Origin: CAKSHC01 sp045631845
Lineage (GTDB): Bacteria; Bacillota; Clostridia; Oscillospirales; UMGS1783
NCBI GenBank assembly: GCA_045631845.1
Contig: JAZQVM010000077.1
Location: forward strand, 1-21,460
Reading direction: 5' to 3'
DNA: 21,460 nt
Shown: in pieces, positions 1 to 7,697 of the stretch
How the letters are laid out: each line of letters opens with the position of its first letter
Position numbering within the stretch: the stretch's first letter is position 1
Translations under genes and position numbers: made by a program
The notes under the pieces: generated by a model
Database searches by the model: none
Seen by the model: only the letters and a program-made list of their open reading frames with translations
What the model was told of the DNA's origin: nothing

Positions 1-190
1 CGTCGGCCGCATGAGATGCGCCCTGCTCATGAGCGGTCAATACATGGTTGATACGGTCGCTCGCCTTGTATAGTTCATCGTAGATATTGAGCACCTGACC
101 GCCGGGGTAGCCAAACACATCGGTCACGCCCTGCTCGATCAGCGTTTCAATTACAATCTGCGATCCGGTCATCGTTTTGGGTTGATTCAT
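1..190 (-). CDS. ilvB: Acetolactate synthase large subunit, N-terminal fragment (cut by window edge)
   Basis: Only the first 63 codons are inside the window. The translation starts MNQPKTMTGSQIVIETLIEQ and contains the thiamine-diphosphate enzyme signature FGYPGGQVLNIYDEL, then LTAHEQGASHAAD. That includes the Glu (in HEQG) which in this family contacts the thiamine ring. Acetolactate synthase condenses pyruvate with pyruvate or 2-oxobutyrate, the first common step of Val/Leu/Ile synthesis in the cytoplasm. The start ATG at 190-188 is set by GGAGG at 196-200. Immediately upstream is a T-box leader with a probable Leu specifier, which fits amino-acid-starvation control of branched-chain synthesis. 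Another ThDP enzyme is possible from a fragment, but the HEQG/GYPGG spacing and the T-box make ilvB the best call. Confidence 0.9.
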   Translation of the reverse strand, partial: MNQPKTMTGSQIVIETLIEQGVTDVFGYPGGQVLNIYDELYKASDRINHVLTAHEQGASHAAD

Positions 191-218
191 AGATTCCTCC
201 TTGTACGGGGGTAGAAAT

Positions 219-260
219 AAAAAAACCCTCCCGTCTCTTCTCCCATCGGACAAAGAGACG
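219..260 (-). terminator. Regulated terminator of the ilvB T-box
   Basis: An 8-bp stem CGTCTCTT/AAGAGACG is followed by GGGAGGG and seven T residues on the minus strand, ending 29 bases before the ilvB start. It competes with the T-box antiterminator just upstream. Confidence 0.85.
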
Positions 261-474
261 AAAGAGCACTTCTTCCGCGGTACCACTCTTTTTCATCCCT
301 TGCGGGATGCCCTTTAGAGGCCAACACCTCCTGAGCCCTGTTTCGGGAGCACCCGTCCGCCCATTTCCTGGCGGCCACTCCATGGCGAGTTTCGGCACAT
401 CCTTTTCATGCCTTGCACCAACCGGCAATTCTCTTTGCAAAAGGGAAGCGCTTACTTTTCCATTTCTATGTGTT
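219..474 (-). promoter_or_regulatory. T-box leader upstream of ilvB (probable Leu specifier)
   Basis: Reading on the minus strand, the leader carries the stem I motif GGTTGGTGCAAG (411-426 region). It then has a specifier-loop sequence GAA-A-CTC-G with CTC (Leu) at 389-387, and the conserved T-box GTGGTACCGCGG at 275-287. A terminator hairpin (CGTCTCTT paired with AAGAGACG, 232-260) is followed by a T run (219-225). In T-box regulation, uncharged tRNA pairs with the specifier codon and the T-box bulge, and this stabilises the antiterminator. The Leu assignment comes from alignment with the ileS leader in this same window, which uses the same GAA-N-codon-purine pattern. The specifier is less certain than the T-box itself. 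Confidence 0.92.
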
Positions 475-480
475 TGGCAT

Positions 481-509
481 ATTATAGCACAATCAATGCC
501 ATAGTGCAA
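481..509 (-). promoter_or_regulatory. Promoter for the ilvB leader
   Basis: Minus-strand TTGCAC, 17 bp spacer, TATAAT. The predicted start site near 474 sets the 5' end of the T-box leader. It is divergent from the HAD phosphatase promoter about 30 bp away. Confidence 0.8.
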
Positions 510-538
510 GAGAATTTTTTAAAATTTTTAGCCCCGAA

Positions 539-567
539 TTGACAAATTTTTTGCTCATGCGTATAAT
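539..567 (+). promoter_or_regulatory. Consensus sigma-A type promoter for the HAD phosphatase gene
   Basis: Perfect TTGACA, 17 bp spacer, perfect TATAAT, 29 bases before the ATG at 597. Predicted transcription start near 574 gives a short 5' leader with GGAGG at 588-592. Confidence 0.88.
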
Positions 568-596
568 ATAGGAAAGAATATCATTTTGGAGGCATT

Positions 597-1241
597 ATGA
601 GCCAATTTTCCACCATTTTGTTTGACCTCGACGGCACCCTCACCGACAACGGCGAAGGCATCACCAATTCGGTAGCCTACGCTCTCAAAAAGTTCGGCAT
701 CACCCCGCCGCCCCGCGAGGAACTCAACAAGTTTGTCGGCCCGCCCCTGCGGGACCGTTTTGCCGATCTGTACGTCGGCGAGGACAAGGCCGATCTGGCC
801 GTCGAATACTATCGGGAATACTTCCGCCCCCACGGCATGTTTGAAAATATCGTCTACGACGGCATCCCCGAATTGCTCTCCGCCCTCAAAGACAGAGGAT
901 GCACGGTGGCCATGGCCACCTCCAAGCCCGAAATCTTTGCCGAAAAAATTGCCGAATATTTTAACTTAGCACAGTATTTCACCGTCATCGCCGGCTCAGA
1001 TTTAGCAGGTACCCGTATCAAAAAGGCCGATGTCATTCGCTACTGCCTGCATCGCTTAGGCGACCCTGACCCAAGCACCGTACTCATGGTGGGCGATCGG
1101 GAACATGATATCCTCGGCGCCAAAGAGGTTGGCCTGCCCGCCGTCGGCGTCACCTACGGCTACGGTTCCCGCCAAGAACTGGAAACCGCCCACGCCCTCG
1201 CCATCATCGACACCCCGCTCGACCTTTTGAAATATCTATAA
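597..1241 (+). CDS. HAD-family phosphatase, phosphoglycolate-phosphatase-like
   Basis: 214 residues, the usual length for the Gph/PGP-like branch of HAD hydrolases with a helical C1 cap. Visible motifs: FDLDGTLTD at 9-17 with nucleophile Asp10 and acid/base Asp12; the cap segment FVGPPLRDRF; motif II ATSKPE (Ser109); a Lys at 142/143 (motif III); and motif IV MVGDREHDI with Asp167 and Asp171 for magnesium. The family dephosphorylates small phosphometabolites in the cytoplasm, and the true substrate cannot be read from sequence. The start is fixed by GGAGG four bases before the ATG and a perfect promoter. It is monocistronic or leads into the HTH gene 73 bases downstream; no clear terminator lies between them. 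Confidence 0.9.
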   Translation: MSQFSTILFDLDGTLTDNGEGITNSVAYALKKFGITPPPREELNKFVGPPLRDRFADLYVGEDKADLAVEYYREYFRPHGMFENIVYDGIPELLSALKDRGCTVAMATSKPEIFAEKIAEYFNLAQYFTVIAGSDLAGTRIKKADVIRYCLHRLGDPDPSTVLMVGDREHDILGAKEVGLPAVGVTYGYGSRQELETAHALAIIDTPLDLLKYL

Positions 1242-1263
1242 TCCCCACTCAACCAACGGTATG

Positions 1264-1292
1264 TAGATTTTTTGCGCCCACTCGGCTATACT
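1264..1292 (+). promoter_or_regulatory. Possible promoter for the HTH regulator gene
   Basis: TAGATT, 17 bp, TATACT upstream of the ATG at 1315. The -10 is good and the -35 is poor, so readthrough from the HAD gene is an alternative. Confidence 0.45.
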
Positions 1293-1314
1293 GAAAACGA
1301 AAGGAGAAACATCC

Positions 1315-1941
1315 ATGAACCAAGTGAAGATCGGAAAATTTATAGCCGTGCGCCGAAAACAGAAAAATCTAACCCAAATGCAGTTGGCCGAAAAACTGAA
1401 TATCACCGACCGAGCGGTGTCCAAATGGGAAACGGGCAAAAGCCTGCCCGATTCATCGATCATGATCGATTTGTGTAAGTTTCTCGGCATCAGCGTAACC
1501 GAATTATTGAGTGGAGAGGAAATACCTATGGAAAATTACAACAAAGACTTAGAAAATCATTTGCTTGAGATGATTAAGCAGAAAGAACAGGCAGACAAAA
1601 GATTGTTGTCTGCCGAAGTGTTCGTAGGCATTACGGCAACGGTAGTTCTTTTTGCCTTGATATTTGTTGCCTCTTTTGTGCAAATGGAAGGCTGGCTGAG
1701 AGGTGCTCTTGTTTTGCTGAGCTTTGCTTTATTCTTGGCCGGTTGCTTCTATGCCTTACGGATGGAGCAAACCGCAGGGTATTATGAGTGCAAGGCATGT
1801 GGACACCACTACATTCCCGATTATAAAAGCGTATTTTTGGCACCCCACATGGGTAGAACAAGAAAAATGAAGTGTCCAAAATGCGGAAAGAAAACATGGC
1901 AGAAGAAAGTAATCCGCAAAGAAAACGTGGATGCCGAGTAA
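1315..1941 (+). CDS. Membrane-tethered XRE-type regulator with C-terminal zinc ribbon
   Basis: 208 residues in three parts. Residues about 5-60 are an HTH_3/Cro-C1 domain (IGKFIAVRRKQKNLTQMQLAEKL, then RAVSKWETGKSLPD). Residues about 101-123 and 128-148 are two hydrophobic membrane spans. Residues 155-200 carry two CxxC knuckles (Cys159/Cys162 and Cys187/Cys190), expected to bind zinc. This predicts a DNA-binding domain in the cytoplasm anchored to the membrane, with the ribbon also cytoplasmic because there are two spans. AAAGGAG precedes the ATG. The stop codon lies inside the downstream terminator hairpin. The signal sensed and the target genes are unknown; related HTH-plus-membrane proteins occur widely in Clostridia. 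Confidence 0.85.
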   Translation: MNQVKIGKFIAVRRKQKNLTQMQLAEKLNITDRAVSKWETGKSLPDSSIMIDLCKFLGISVTELLSGEEIPMENYNKDLENHLLEMIKQKEQADKRLLSAEVFVGITATVVLFALIFVASFVQMEGWLRGALVLLSFALFLAGCFYALRMEQTAGYYECKACGHHYIPDYKSVFLAPHMGRTRKMKCPKCGKKTWQKKVIRKENVDAE

Positions 1942-1959
1942 GGCATCCACTTTCTTTTT
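1927..1959 (+). terminator. Terminator of the HTH regulator gene, overlapping its last codons
   Basis: GTGGATGCC paired with GGCATCCAC (9 bp, 6-base loop) followed by TTTCTTTTT. The 5' arm encodes the last residues of the regulator. On the opposite strand the stem is followed by a weaker T-rich tract, so it may also stop ileS transcripts. Confidence 0.88.
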
Positions 1960-4900
1960 ACTTTACTTTTACCGCAATCTTGGCTTTCTCGCCGTTGATA
2001 TCCCATTCCTTAGCCGACTCGTCCACCGTGTAGACCACCGCATCGGCCAGCACGTCGCCGCAAATGGTGTCGGCGTTGCGCTTAACGATCGCCTCAATCT
2101 TCTCGTTACCGGCCACCGCCAGTTCGATATGATCGGTCACCTCAAAGCCCGAATCCTTACGCATCGACTGCACTTTGGAAATGATCTCACGCACAAAGCC
2201 TTCCTCGATCAATTCCTCGTCAAGGTTGACATCCAGCGCCACGGTAACCCCGTAATCGCTTTGGGAAGCATAGCCCTCTTTGCGAGCCGTTTCAATCAGC
2301 AGTTCCTCGGCCTCCAGCTTGATCTCCTCGCCGTCGATAACAAGGGTCACAAAGCCGCTCTCGTCGAGCTGCTTCTTCATGGCGTTGCCGTCCCCGTCAG
2401 CCAGTGCCTGACGAACCGCACCCAGCTTACTGCCCAGCTTCTTGCCAAGCAGGCGCAACTGCGGCTTGAAGGTGTAGGACAGGAAGGAAGAAGCATCCGA
2501 AACAAATTCCACTTCCTTGATGTTAAGTTCCTCACGAATGATCTCGCAATAGACATCGTCGATCGCCTTATCGCCGCTGATATACATACGGCGCAAGGGC
2601 TGACGGTTCTTGATGGCCGCATCGTTACGGGCGGCACGCCCCAGGGTAACGGCCAGCAGCACCTGCTTCATCGCCTCTTCCAGATCGGTGTCGATCATGG
2701 CCGTGTCGGCCTCAGGATAGGCGCACAAATGCACACTTTCGGGGGCATCCTTGTCCACCGAGATAACCAAATTCTGATAAATCTCCTCGGTCATGAAGGG
2801 GATCAGGGGAGCGGCCGTCTTGGCAAATACCGTCAAGGCCGTCCACAGGGTCATGTAGGCCGCCGTCTTATCCTCGGTCTCGCCCTGTACCCAGAAACGC
2901 TCACGGCAACGGCGCACGTACCAGTTGGACAACTCGTCCACAAAATCGGACAGCACACGCCCCGTCTCGGGGATGCGGTAGTTGGCCATGTGATCATCGG
3001 CCGCCGCCACCGTCGTGTTAAGACGGGAGAGAATCCACTTATCCATAACGCTGAGTTTGCAGGATTTTAGGTCATATTTGGTCGGGTCAAACCCGTCAAT
3101 ATCGGCATACAACACATAGAAGGCATAGGTGTTCCACAGGGTCGAGAGGAACTTGCGCTGACCCTCGGTAACCGCCTTGCCGTGGAAGCGGTTGGGCAGC
3201 CAAGGCGCCGAGTTCACATAGAAATACCAGCGAATGGCATCGGCTCCGTAGGTGTGCAGTGCCTCCATCGGCTCAACCGCATTGCCCTTGGACTTACTCA
3301 TCTTCTGCCCGTTCTCATCCTGCACGTGACCCAGCACGATAACGTTGCGATAGGGCGCCTTATCAAAGAGCAGGGTGGAAATGGCAAGCAGGGAATAGAA
3401 CCAACCACGAGTCTGGTCCACCGCCTCAGAAATGAAATCGGCAGGGAACTGCGCCTCAAATTTATCGTGGTTCTCAAACGGATAATGATGCTGGGCAAAG
3501 GGCATGGCACCCGAATCAAACCAGCAGTCGATAACCTCGGGCACACGATGCATCTCGCCGCCGCACTCGGGGCAGGTGATGGTCACCGCATCCACGTACG
3601 GACGGTGCAGTTCAATATCGTCGGGGCAATTCTTGCTCATTTCTCTAAGTTCAGCAATCGAACCGATGGCATGATGATGCCCGCAGGAACACTGCCAGAT
3701 ATTGAGCGGCGTGCCCCAATACCGGTTTCTCGACAAGCCCCAATCCTGCACATTCTCCAGCCAGTCGCCGAAACGACCCTTACCGATGCTCTCGGGAATC
3801 CAGTTGATGGTGTTGTTGTTGCGGATCAGGTTCTCGCGCACCGCCGTCATCTTAATAAACCAGCTCTCACGAGCGTAGTAAAGCAAGGGGGTATCGCAAC
3901 GCCAGCAGTGAGGATAACTATGCTCAAAAACAGGCGCCGAGAAAAGCAACCCCTTCTTCTCCAAGTCGATCAGAATGGGCTTGTCGGCATCCTTAACAAA
4001 CATGCCCGCCCAGTCGGTCTCATCCGTCAATTCACCCTTGGCATCCACCAACTGCACCAAAGGCAAGCCGTATTTGCGACCCACCTGCGCATCGTCCTCA
4101 CCAAAGGCCGGCGCAATGTGAACAATACCGGTACCGTCGGTCAGCGTAACGTAACTGTCGCAGGTCACGTACCAGCACTTCTCCTTGGGCGAAACAAAGT
4201 TCCACAACGGCTCATACTCTTTATATTCCAAGGCCTTACCAACAAAACGGTCGAGCACCTCGGCTTCCTCGCCCAGCACCGTTTCCACCAGCGCACCCGC
4301 CATATAGTAGGTGTATTCGCCCTGTTTAACCTTCACGTATTCCTCATCGGGATTGACGCACAGCGCCACGTTGGACGGCAAGGTCCAAGGCGTCGTCGTC
4401 CACGCCAGAAAATAAGCATCCTCGCCCTTGACCTTAAAACGGACAACGGCCGAACGCTCCTTAACATCTTTATAACCCTGCGCTACCTCATGGCTGGACA
4501 GGGGAGTCCCGCAACGGGGGCAGTAGGGAACAATCTTAAAGCCCTTGTAGAGCAAACCCTTATCCCAGATCTGCTTGAGCGCCCACCACTCCGACTCAAT
4601 GTAATCGTTGTGATAGGTAACGTAGGGATCGTCCATATCCACGCCGAAACCGACCGTCTTGGAAAAGTCCTCCCACATGCCCTTGTATTTCCACACGCTC
4701 TCCTTGCACTTGTCGATAAAGGGAGCGATGCCATACTCCTCGATCTGCTCCTTGCCGTTGATGCCGAGTAACTTTTCTACTTCCAGCTCCACCGGCAAAC
4801 CGTGGGTATCCCAGCCCGCCTTACGGGGCACATCGTACCCTTTCATCACGCGGTAACGGGGAATCATGTCCTTGATAACACGGGTCAGCACGTGACCGAT

Positions 4901-5065
4901 ATGCGGGCGGCCGTTGGCCGTCGGCGGTCCGTCATAGAAAGTATAGACGGGACGGCCCTTGCCGGCCTCTACCGTCTTTTCAAAGATCTTGTGCTCGTTC
5001 CAAAACTGCACCGTCTGTTTCTCACGCTCCACCGAGCCGAGATTGGGATCGATCTTCTTATACAT
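1958..5065 (-). CDS. ileS: Isoleucyl-tRNA synthetase, long (type 2-like) form
   Basis: 1035 residues. It charges tRNA-Ile and edits misactivated Val. The class I HIGH motif is at 55-58 (GRPHIGHVL) and KMSKS at 588-592. The editing domain shows WTTTPWTLPSNVAL. Cys pairs occur in CPRCGTPLSSHEV and CPECGGEMHRV. At about 1035 residues, with the WDTHGLPVE block, it resembles the eukaryote-like IleS2 type, which in other bacteria is linked with mupirocin tolerance; this is inference. The start is ATG 5065-5063 with GGAGG at 5071-5075. A more upstream in-frame ATG at 5098 lies inside the T-box terminator stem and is not credible. A T-box leader with an Ile specifier precedes it. Confidence 0.97.
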   Translation of the reverse strand: MYKKIDPNLGSVEREKQTVQFWNEHKIFEKTVEAGKGRPVYTFYDGPPTANGRPHIGHVLTRVIKDMIPRYRVMKGYDVPRKAGWDTHGLPVELEVEKLLGINGKEQIEEYGIAPFIDKCKESVWKYKGMWEDFSKTVGFGVDMDDPYVTYHNDYIESEWWALKQIWDKGLLYKGFKIVPYCPRCGTPLSSHEVAQGYKDVKERSAVVRFKVKGEDAYFLAWTTTPWTLPSNVALCVNPDEEYVKVKQGEYTYYMAGALVETVLGEEAEVLDRFVGKALEYKEYEPLWNFVSPKEKCWYVTCDSYVTLTDGTGIVHIAPAFGEDDAQVGRKYGLPLVQLVDAKGELTDETDWAGMFVKDADKPILIDLEKKGLLFSAPVFEHSYPHCWRCDTPLLYYARESWFIKMTAVRENLIRNNNTINWIPESIGKGRFGDWLENVQDWGLSRNRYWGTPLNIWQCSCGHHHAIGSIAELREMSKNCPDDIELHRPYVDAVTITCPECGGEMHRVPEVIDCWFDSGAMPFAQHHYPFENHDKFEAQFPADFISEAVDQTRGWFYSLLAISTLLFDKAPYRNVIVLGHVQDENGQKMSKSKGNAVEPMEALHTYGADAIRWYFYVNSAPWLPNRFHGKAVTEGQRKFLSTLWNTYAFYVLYADIDGFDPTKYDLKSCKLSVMDKWILSRLNTTVAAADDHMANYRIPETGRVLSDFVDELSNWYVRRCRERFWVQGETEDKTAAYMTLWTALTVFAKTAAPLIPFMTEEIYQNLVISVDKDAPESVHLCAYPEADTAMIDTDLEEAMKQVLLAVTLGRAARNDAAIKNRQPLRRMYISGDKAIDDVYCEIIREELNIKEVEFVSDASSFLSYTFKPQLRLLGKKLGSKLGAVRQALADGDGNAMKKQLDESGFVTLVIDGEEIKLEAEELLIETARKEGYASQSDYGVTVALDVNLDEELIEEGFVREIISKVQSMRKDSGFEVTDHIELAVAGNEKIEAIVKRNADTICGDVLADAVVYTVDESAKEWDINGEKAKIAVKVK

Positions 5066-5075
5066 AGTATCCTCC

Positions 5076-5119
5076 AAAATAAAAATAGGGTTTCCCATCC
5101 GTAAAAGGACGGGAAACCC
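5076..5119 (-). terminator. Regulated terminator of the ileS T-box
   Basis: On the minus strand GGGTTTCCCGTCC pairs with GGATGGGAAACCC (13 bp with one G-T pair), followed by a T-rich run. It sits 11 bases before the ileS ribosome site. Confidence 0.92.
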
Positions 5120-5310
5120 GTTACTATACCACCTGTTACTGCATACCTGAGAATATGCGCTCTCTATAACGGGAGAACCCGTCAGTAACTACTCGTTTCA
5201 TCACCGCAGCTTAAGAGTGATCTTCCCGCGCATCCGCCGCAAACTTGCACCAACCGTTTGCTCTCTACCGAACGGATCTGCGCCGTACTCTCTCCGTCAA
5301 CGCCTTTAAC
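5076..5310 (-). promoter_or_regulatory. T-box leader upstream of ileS, Ile specifier ATC
   Basis: Minus-strand order: GGAGAGAGTA near the 5' end, stem I motif CGGTTGGTGCAAG (5244-5256), specifier loop GAA-G-ATC-A with ATC (Ile) at 5221-5219, T-box segment AGGTGGTATAG (5124-5134), then the terminator. The specifier matches the downstream synthetase, which supports the reading. Regulation is by uncharged tRNA-Ile. Confidence 0.95.
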
Positions 5311-5316
5311 AGATAA

Positions 5317-5345
5317 AAGATATCACACTTTTTCCTTTCTGTCAA
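5317..5345 (-). promoter_or_regulatory. Promoter for the ileS leader
   Basis: TTGACA, 17 bp, TATCTT on the minus strand. Its -35 box lies two bases from the -35 box of the divergent lipoprotein promoter. Confidence 0.82.
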
Positions 5346-5347
5346 GA

Positions 5348-5376
5348 TTGCATTTTTTGTTAATACCTGCTATACT
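5348..5376 (+). promoter_or_regulatory. Promoter for the VanY-type lipoprotein gene
   Basis: TTGCAT, 17 bp, TATACT with an extended -10 TGC just before it. The ATG is 20 bases beyond the -10. Confidence 0.78.
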
Positions 5377-5395
5377 GCTTATAGAGGTGATATTA

Positions 5396-6307
5396 ATGAA
5401 ACGTTTATGCTCCGCCCTGCTGTGCTTGCTCCTGCTGGTCGGCTGTACCGCCCCGAGCACACCACCCCCCTCCTCCTCATCAGCACCCCAACCCATCCTG
5501 CCCAAAAGCATTAAATTAAGTGCATTATCCCTCGATCTGCTCGTCGGTGGCGAGGATCAGATCATAACCTTCTCCGTCCTACCCGAAGATGCCTTCGTTA
5601 ACTCCTTTACCTGGACCAGTTCCGATGAATCGGTTGCCACCGTAAGCGAAGACGGCACGGTACACGCCGTAGGCGAGGGAACTTGCACCCTGCGCCTGAC
5701 CCTGCACACCGGCATCTATACCGAAGCCACCGTCACCGTCACCGAAGTGCCCTATTTCGCCCCCGCCATCGCCTTTGATGAGAACGACGGCTGCACCTAT
5801 ATCGACGGCATCCTCATCGCCAATAAATCCTACGCCCTGCCCGAAGGGTATGCCCCCGGCGGCATCCTGCCCACCGTCATGGAAGCGTGGAGCGCCATGG
5901 TCGCCGCCGCTAAGGAAGACGGCATCTCGCTATGGATCATCTCGGGCTACCGTTCCTACGAAACACAGGAAGCCGTCTATAACAACTATGTCGCCAACAA
6001 CGGACAGGCCGATGCCGATACCTACTCGGCCCGCCCCGGCCACTCGGAACATCAAACGGGTCTGGCCTTTGATATCAACCAAATCTCCTATTCCTTCGGC
6101 GAAACCCCCGCCGGCAAATGGGTAGCCGAACATGCCGCCGAATACGGCTTTATCGTCCGTTACCCGCAGGAAAAACAACACATCACCGGCTACATCTACG
6201 AGCCGTGGCACCTAAGATACTTGGGCACCGAACTGGCCATGGACGTTTTTGAAAGCGGCCTGTGCTTGGAAGAATATCTCAATATCGACTCCGCTTATCG
6301 GGAGTAA
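5396..6307 (+). CDS. Lipoprotein with Ig-like (BIG2) domain and VanY-type D,D-carboxypeptidase domain
   Basis: 303 residues. Signal peptide MKRLCSALLCLLLLVGC has a lipobox (LVGC, Cys17), so the mature protein is lipid-anchored outside the membrane. A Ser/Pro linker (18-35) leads to a BIG2-like Ig fold (about 38-117, with FTWTSSDESVATVSEDGTV and VGEGTCTL). The C-terminal M15B/VanY peptidase has SGYRSYETQ at 183-191, the zinc motif SEHQTGLAFD (His219, Asp226) and EPWHLRYLG (Glu269 catalytic, His272 zinc). The family removes the terminal D-Ala from peptidoglycan stem peptides; as a lone gene with no van regulators it is more likely wall maturation than vancomycin resistance. Start chosen from AGGTG before the ATG at 5396; an upstream in-frame start at 5258 overlaps the ileS promoter and would bury the signal peptide. 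Confidence 0.92.
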   Translation: MKRLCSALLCLLLLVGCTAPSTPPPSSSSAPQPILPKSIKLSALSLDLLVGGEDQIITFSVLPEDAFVNSFTWTSSDESVATVSEDGTVHAVGEGTCTLRLTLHTGIYTEATVTVTEVPYFAPAIAFDENDGCTYIDGILIANKSYALPEGYAPGGILPTVMEAWSAMVAAAKEDGISLWIISGYRSYETQEAVYNNYVANNGQADADTYSARPGHSEHQTGLAFDINQISYSFGETPAGKWVAEHAAEYGFIVRYPQEKQHITGYIYEPWHLRYLGTELAMDVFESGLCLEEYLNIDSAYRE

Positions 6308-6311
6308 TAAA

Positions 6312-6345
6312 ATGGAGAAGCCGTTATGGCTTCTCCATTTCTTTT
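6312..6345 (+). terminator. Bidirectional terminator between the lipoprotein and MATE genes
   Basis: ATGGAGAAGCC pairs with GGCTTCTCCAT (11 bp, 5-base loop), followed by TTCTTTTT on plus and TTTATTA on minus. The stem includes the last codons and stop of the converging MATE gene. Confidence 0.9.
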
Positions 6346-7697
6346 TCACTGTAAATTTTCTTGATCCATTTGCCGCTTTTCAGGCGAATCACACACCATA
6401 CCGCCTTTAAAATCTGATCGCATTTGAGGGCAAAATAGATCCAAAAGGCAGGCAGGTGAAAGACCAATCCTGCCAAAATACCCAGCGGCAGGGCGGCCAC
6501 CCACATAAAAATGTTATCGGCCAGCATCAGCATCTTGGTATCCCCGCCGCCACGCAAAACCCCTTTGGTCATAATGCTGTTGGTGGCTTGGAATACGATA
6601 ATTATGCTGATCGACCACATCAGTTCCCGCGCAATCGCCTGTGTCTCGGGAGATAGATTATAGGCCGAAATGAGCGGCGCACTGATGGCAGTAATAATAC
6701 CCGCCGCCACCACTCCGAAAATAAACCCGATTCCCAAAAAGGCATAGCCTTGCTCGAACGCCTTGTCCCGCTCCCCCTCGCCGAGGGTGTAGCCGGTCAC
6801 AATGGCGCCCGCCTGCGAAAAGCCTTGGATCATCACCGAACTGAGTTGTTGCGCCACCGTCGTTACCGCATTGGCCGCCACGAAGGACTCGCCAAGCCGC
6901 CCAATCACCATGGCCACCGAATTGTTGCCCAGCGCCAAAATCCCGTCACTGATCAGTACGGGAATGCTGATGCGAATGTACTCTTTCCACAGTTTCCCCA
7001 CAGGTTTGAATAGCTCCCGCATACGAAAGCCGATCTCGGTATCTTTAAAAAAGAGATACCCGCAAATCACGGCAAACTCAAACACTCGGGCAATCAGCGT
7101 ACCGAGCGCCGCACCCGCCACGCCCATTTCAGGCGCGCCCAACTTTCCGAAAATAAAAACCCAGTTGGCACCAACGTTCACAAATAACGCCCCAATCGAG
7201 GTATACAGCGGAATCTTCACCTGCCCCACATTACGAAGCACAATGGTGCAGGTCAGCGATAGGCCCAAGAAGAAATAACTCACAATCGAGTATTTTAAAT
7301 ATTCGATGCCTTCCCGAATGATCGGCCATTCATCGGTGTAGATTTGCATGATCTGTTGCGGCAGAACGATCGTCGTCACACAGAAAATCACCGATAAAAT
7401 CAAGCACAGCCGTAGCATAATCGCCACCGTCTTCTTCAGCGATGCCCCGTCCTTCATGCCGTAATACCGAGCCACCATCACCGATGCGCCCATGCCGATA
7501 CCCATACAGAAAATATGGAAGATGTTGATAAACTGATTGGCCAGCGATACGGCCGACAGTTGGGTTTCTCCCACCGCTCCCACCATAACAGTGTCCAGCA
7601 TATTCACGCCGGTGGTAATCAACCCCTGCAAAGCAATCGGAATGGCAATGGCCGCCACCCGCTTGTAAAAGGCGGCATCCCTCACAAACAATTTCAT
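6324..7697 (-). CDS. MATE-family multidrug/cation efflux transporter
   Basis: 457 residues with about 12 hydrophobic spans in two homologous halves. The N-terminal PIALQGLITTGVNMLDTVMVG and the later GMKDGASLKKTVA segment are typical of MATE proteins, as is PVLISDGILALGNNSVAMVIG opening the second half. The family exports cationic drugs or metabolites across the cytoplasmic membrane in exchange for sodium or protons; the substrate here is unknown. The ATG at 7697 overlaps the stop of the upstream phosphatase gene as ATGA, so translation is probably coupled. A GTG six bases earlier (7703) is an alternative start better spaced from GGAG. Its 3' end lies in a bidirectional terminator. Confidence 0.93.
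   Translation of the reverse strand: MKLFVRDAAFYKRVAAIAIPIALQGLITTGVNMLDTVMVGAVGETQLSAVSLANQFINIFHIFCMGIGMGASVMVARYYGMKDGASLKKTVAIMLRLCLILSVIFCVTTIVLPQQIMQIYTDEWPIIREGIEYLKYSIVSYFFLGLSLTCTIVLRNVGQVKIPLYTSIGALFVNVGANWVFIFGKLGAPEMGVAGAALGTLIARVFEFAVICGYLFFKDTEIGFRMRELFKPVGKLWKEYIRISIPVLISDGILALGNNSVAMVIGRLGESFVAANAVTTVAQQLSSVMIQGFSQAGAIVTGYTLGEGERDKAFEQGYAFLGIGFIFGVVAAGIITAISAPLISAYNLSPETQAIARELMWSISIIIVFQATNSIMTKGVLRGGGDTKMLMLADNIFMWVAALPLGILAGLVFHLPAFWIYFALKCDQILKAVWCVIRLKSGKWIKKIYSEKEMEKP

Noticed and set aside
1931..4771. Two long plus-strand open frames (379 and 529 codons) antisense to ileS
   Set aside because: They lie entirely opposite a clear ileS with all class I motifs. Their translations are His/Arg/Gly-rich low-order sequence, and they lack ribosome sites.
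5066..5098. Upstream ATG at 5098 as the ileS start
   Set aside because: It lies inside the T-box terminator stem; the ATG at 5065 has GGAGG at the right distance and the normal family N-terminus.
5396..6307. Vancomycin-resistance vanY
   Set aside because: The catalytic domain is VanY-like, but there is no vanRS or ligase gene. The Ig-like lipoprotein architecture fits general wall maturation.
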